Assembly (NCBI GenBank): GCA_017517985.1
Contig: JAFWWX010000454.1
Coordinates: 1 to 5,151 of the forward strand
DNA length: 5,151 bases
DNA from: Clostridia bacterium
GTDB lineage: Bacteria > Bacillota_A > Clostridia > Oscillospirales > CAG-382
Direction of reading: 5' to 3'
The first letter of the stretch is position 1, and every line of letters begins with the position of its first letter. Below, piece after piece: positions 1 through 5,151 of this stretch. Both the position numbers and the translations under genes were made by a program. Under the pieces are notes generated by a model. That model did no database searches and was not told the origin of the DNA. It saw nothing but the letters and a program-made list of their open reading frames with translations.

Positions 1-336
1 GAAATCACAAAAGATAAACTTGATATTTTGCGAGAAGCAGATGCAATTTTCAGAGAAGAGATTTCAAATGCACGCCTTGAAAAAGAGACAAATCAGTATT
101 TCGCAGTGCTTACGGATTTAAGAAGTGTCGGTGTTATGGGCGATGCCAGAACCTATGGATATACGGTTGCACTCAGAGCGGTTACTACAGATGATTTTAT
201 GACGGCAGAATGGACACATCTTCCGTATGAGGTTTTAGAAAAAGCATCAAGCAGAATTACAAACGAGGTAAGCGGAATTACAAGAGTTGTTTATGATATA
301 ACTTCTAAACCGCCGGCAACGGTGGAATGGGAATAA
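1..336 (+). CDS. guaA: GMP synthase (glutamine-hydrolysing), C-terminal fragment
   Basis: The reading frame is open from base 1 and gives the last 111 residues of GuaA, the cytosolic enzyme that converts XMP to GMP using ATP and glutamine nitrogen. The visible part is the C-terminal dimerisation domain. It contains the family signatures [15 protein letters not shown] (about visible residues 41-55) and [17 protein letters not shown] at the very end, which match the conserved GuaA C-terminus, so the gene is complete at its 3' side. The true start, the class I glutamine amidotransferase domain and the ATP pyrophosphatase domain lie upstream of the window. B. subtilis GuaA is about 513 residues, so roughly 400 residues should be missing. 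The stop is 13 nt before glmS, with no hairpin between them, so co-transcription with glmS is likely. Identity is very secure; that the unseen part is intact is an assumption. Confidence 0.96.
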   Translation, partial: EITKDKLDILREADAIFREEISNARLEKETNQYFAVLTDLRSVGVMGDARTYGYTVALRAVTTDDFMTAEWTHLPYEVLEKASSRITNEVSGITRVVYDITSKPPATVEWE

Positions 337-342
337 AGGAGG
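335..342 (+). promoter_or_regulatory. Ribosome binding site of glmS
   Basis: AAAGGAGG starts within the guaA stop codon and lies 7 nt before the glmS ATG. It is a near-perfect anti-16S match. It occupies most of the 13-nt gap, leaving no space for other control elements between guaA and glmS. Confidence 0.85.
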
Positions 343-349
343 ACAAAAT

Positions 350-3808
<3,459 letters not shown>

Positions 3809-3809
<1 letters not shown>

Positions 3810-5151
3810 TGTCTATACATGAAGAATGCGGAGTATTCGGCGTTTTTTCTTCTGCACAAACCAATGTTTCTGATCTTGTGTATTATGGGTTATATGCTCT
3901 GCAGCACAGAGGTCAGGAAGCATGCGGCATTGTAGTAAATGATGACGGATTATTTTATTCACATAAGGATATAGGACTAGTCGGTGAAGTGTTTGGCGGA
4001 TCGAAACTTCGTGATTTTCCTAAGGGAAATATGGCGGTCGGTCATGTAAGATACGGAACAACAGGAGGTTCGAGCAGGAAAAACTGTCAGCCGATTGAGG
4101 TGAATCACCAGAAAGGAAAAATGGCGATTGCACACAATGGAAATCTGTCAAATGCTTATGAACTCAGAAACAAGCTTGAACTTACAGGTGCAATATTTCA
4201 TACAACAAGCGATACTGAAACGATTGCATATATCATAACAAAGGAAAGGTTAAATGCACCATCAATTGAAGAAGCAGTAAGCCGAAGCATGAATATACTC
4301 TGCGGTGCATACTCACTTGTGGTTATGTCACCTGCAAAAATGATTGCCTGTCGTGATCCTTATGGCTTCAGACCGCTGTGCTACGGAAAAATAAGTGATG
4401 GTACTTATGTTATTGCTTCTGAAAGCTGTGCATTATCAGCTGTTGGTGCAGAATTTATCAGAGATTTGTTGCCCGGAGAAATTCTTGTGTTTTCAAAAAG
4501 CGGTATAGAGTCCCGAAAAGAGCATTGCAGTACAAAAACAAAGAAGACCTGTATTTTTGAATACATTTATTTTGCAAGGCCGGATTCCAAGATAGACGGC
4601 GTATCAGTTCACAAAGCACGAAAGAAAGCCGGACATATCTTAGCTGAGTGTCATCCTGTGGATGCGGATGTTGTAATTGGTGTTCCTGATTCGGGGTTGG
4701 ATGCAGCATTAGGTTTTTCTGAAAAATCAGGAATTCCGTATGGTATCGGTCTTATAAAGAATAAATATATCGGCAGAACTTTCATCTCGCCGGGACAGGA
4801 AACAAGAGTTGACCAAGTTAAAATAAAGCTGAGTGCAGTTGAAGAAACTGTGTCGGGAAAGCGAGTTGTTTTGGTCGATGATTCTATTGTAAGAGGTACT
4901 ACAAGCGGAAGAATAGTAAAGCTTCTTCGAGATGCAGGAGCGAAAGAGATACACATGAGGATTTCCGCTCCGCCGTTTCTCCATCCGTGCTATTACGGAA
5001 CGGATATAGATTCCGAAGAACATCTGATAGCCTGTAAATATACAATTCCGGAAATAGCCGAAATGATTGGTGCAGACAGCCTGGGATATTTGCCAAAAGA
5101 AAAACTCGGAGATTTGATTGAAAGCACAGATTATTGCAGTGCTTGTTTTGA
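3809..5151 (+). CDS. purF: Amidophosphoribosyltransferase (glutamine PRPP amidotransferase), 3' end cut by window
   Basis: PurF makes 5-phosphoribosylamine from PRPP and glutamine, the committed step of purine synthesis. The frame is open for 447 codons to the window end. The N-terminal class II glutaminase domain (about 7-230) has the nucleophile Cys7 in ECGVFG, QHRGQEACG (35-43), GHVRYGTTG (78-86), HNGN (109-112) and SDTE (134-137). The phosphoribosyltransferase domain has VVLVDDSIVRGTT (353-365) with the PRPP-binding Asp357-Asp358. Four cysteines align with the [4Fe-4S] ligands of B. subtilis PurF: Cys248 (TCIFEYIYFARPDS), Cys394 (HPCYYG), and Cys443 and Cys446 (YCSACF). The ATG at 3809 is the only possible start, because an in-frame TGA lies at 3791 and no start codon falls between them. 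Cys7 is therefore preceded by only six residues, fewer than the 11-residue Bacillus propeptide. Compared with the 476-residue Bacillus protein, about 25 residues should remain beyond the window. The pyrG overlap implies shared translation. Oxygen sensitivity and nucleotide feedback inhibition are inferred from the family. Confidence 0.97.

Noticed and set aside
4651..5023. Overlapping minus-strand open frames opposite purF (4651-4956 and 4727-5023)
   Set aside because: Both are shadows of the conserved PRPP-binding region of purF, overlap each other, and have no recognisable domains.
5149..5151. TGA at the last three bases as the purF stop
   Set aside because: It is out of frame. The purF frame reads TTT at 5147-5149 and then an incomplete GA codon, and the conserved C-terminal tail is still missing.

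Overview
The window carries four same-strand genes packed head to tail, with no gene-free stretch longer than 28 bases. In order they are the 3' end of guaA (GMP synthase), a complete glmS (glutamine--fructose-6-phosphate aminotransferase), a complete pyrG (CTP synthase) and a purF (amidophosphoribosyltransferase) that is cut by the window end just short of its C-terminus. The junctions are 13 nt, 28 nt and a 1-nt stop/start overlap. Each downstream start has a strong Shine-Dalgarno sequence. I see no terminator or convincing promoter between the genes, so the layout reads as one operon.

The organism is most likely a low-G+C anaerobic Firmicute of the class Clostridia. The evidence is the A+T-rich coding sequence, purine-rich AAAGGAGG-type ribosome binding sites, frequent AGA and ATA codons, Clostridia-like wording in GlmS and CTP synthase, and a PurF of the Bacillus/Clostridium type with all four iron-sulfur ligand cysteines. 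Genus cannot be assigned from this sequence alone.

The unifying theme is the substrate, not the pathway. All four products are glutamine-dependent amidotransferases. GuaA and PyrG belong to the class I (Cys-His-Glu triad) type, and GlmS and PurF to the class II (N-terminal cysteine) type. Together they draw glutamine nitrogen into GMP, CTP, amino sugars for the cell wall, and the committed step of purine synthesis. PurF opens the purine route that leads through IMP and XMP to GuaA, so the first and last amidations of GMP synthesis flank the CTP and GlcN-6-P branches. Expression as one unit would suit control by nitrogen or glutamine status, but the regulatory region lies outside the window.

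The genes themselves are intact, ordinary housekeeping enzymes, and I find no previously undescribed system. The points worth a second look are the grouping by amidotransferase chemistry, the absence of room for a glmS ribozyme, the position of purF away from other pur genes, and the very short PurF propeptide.
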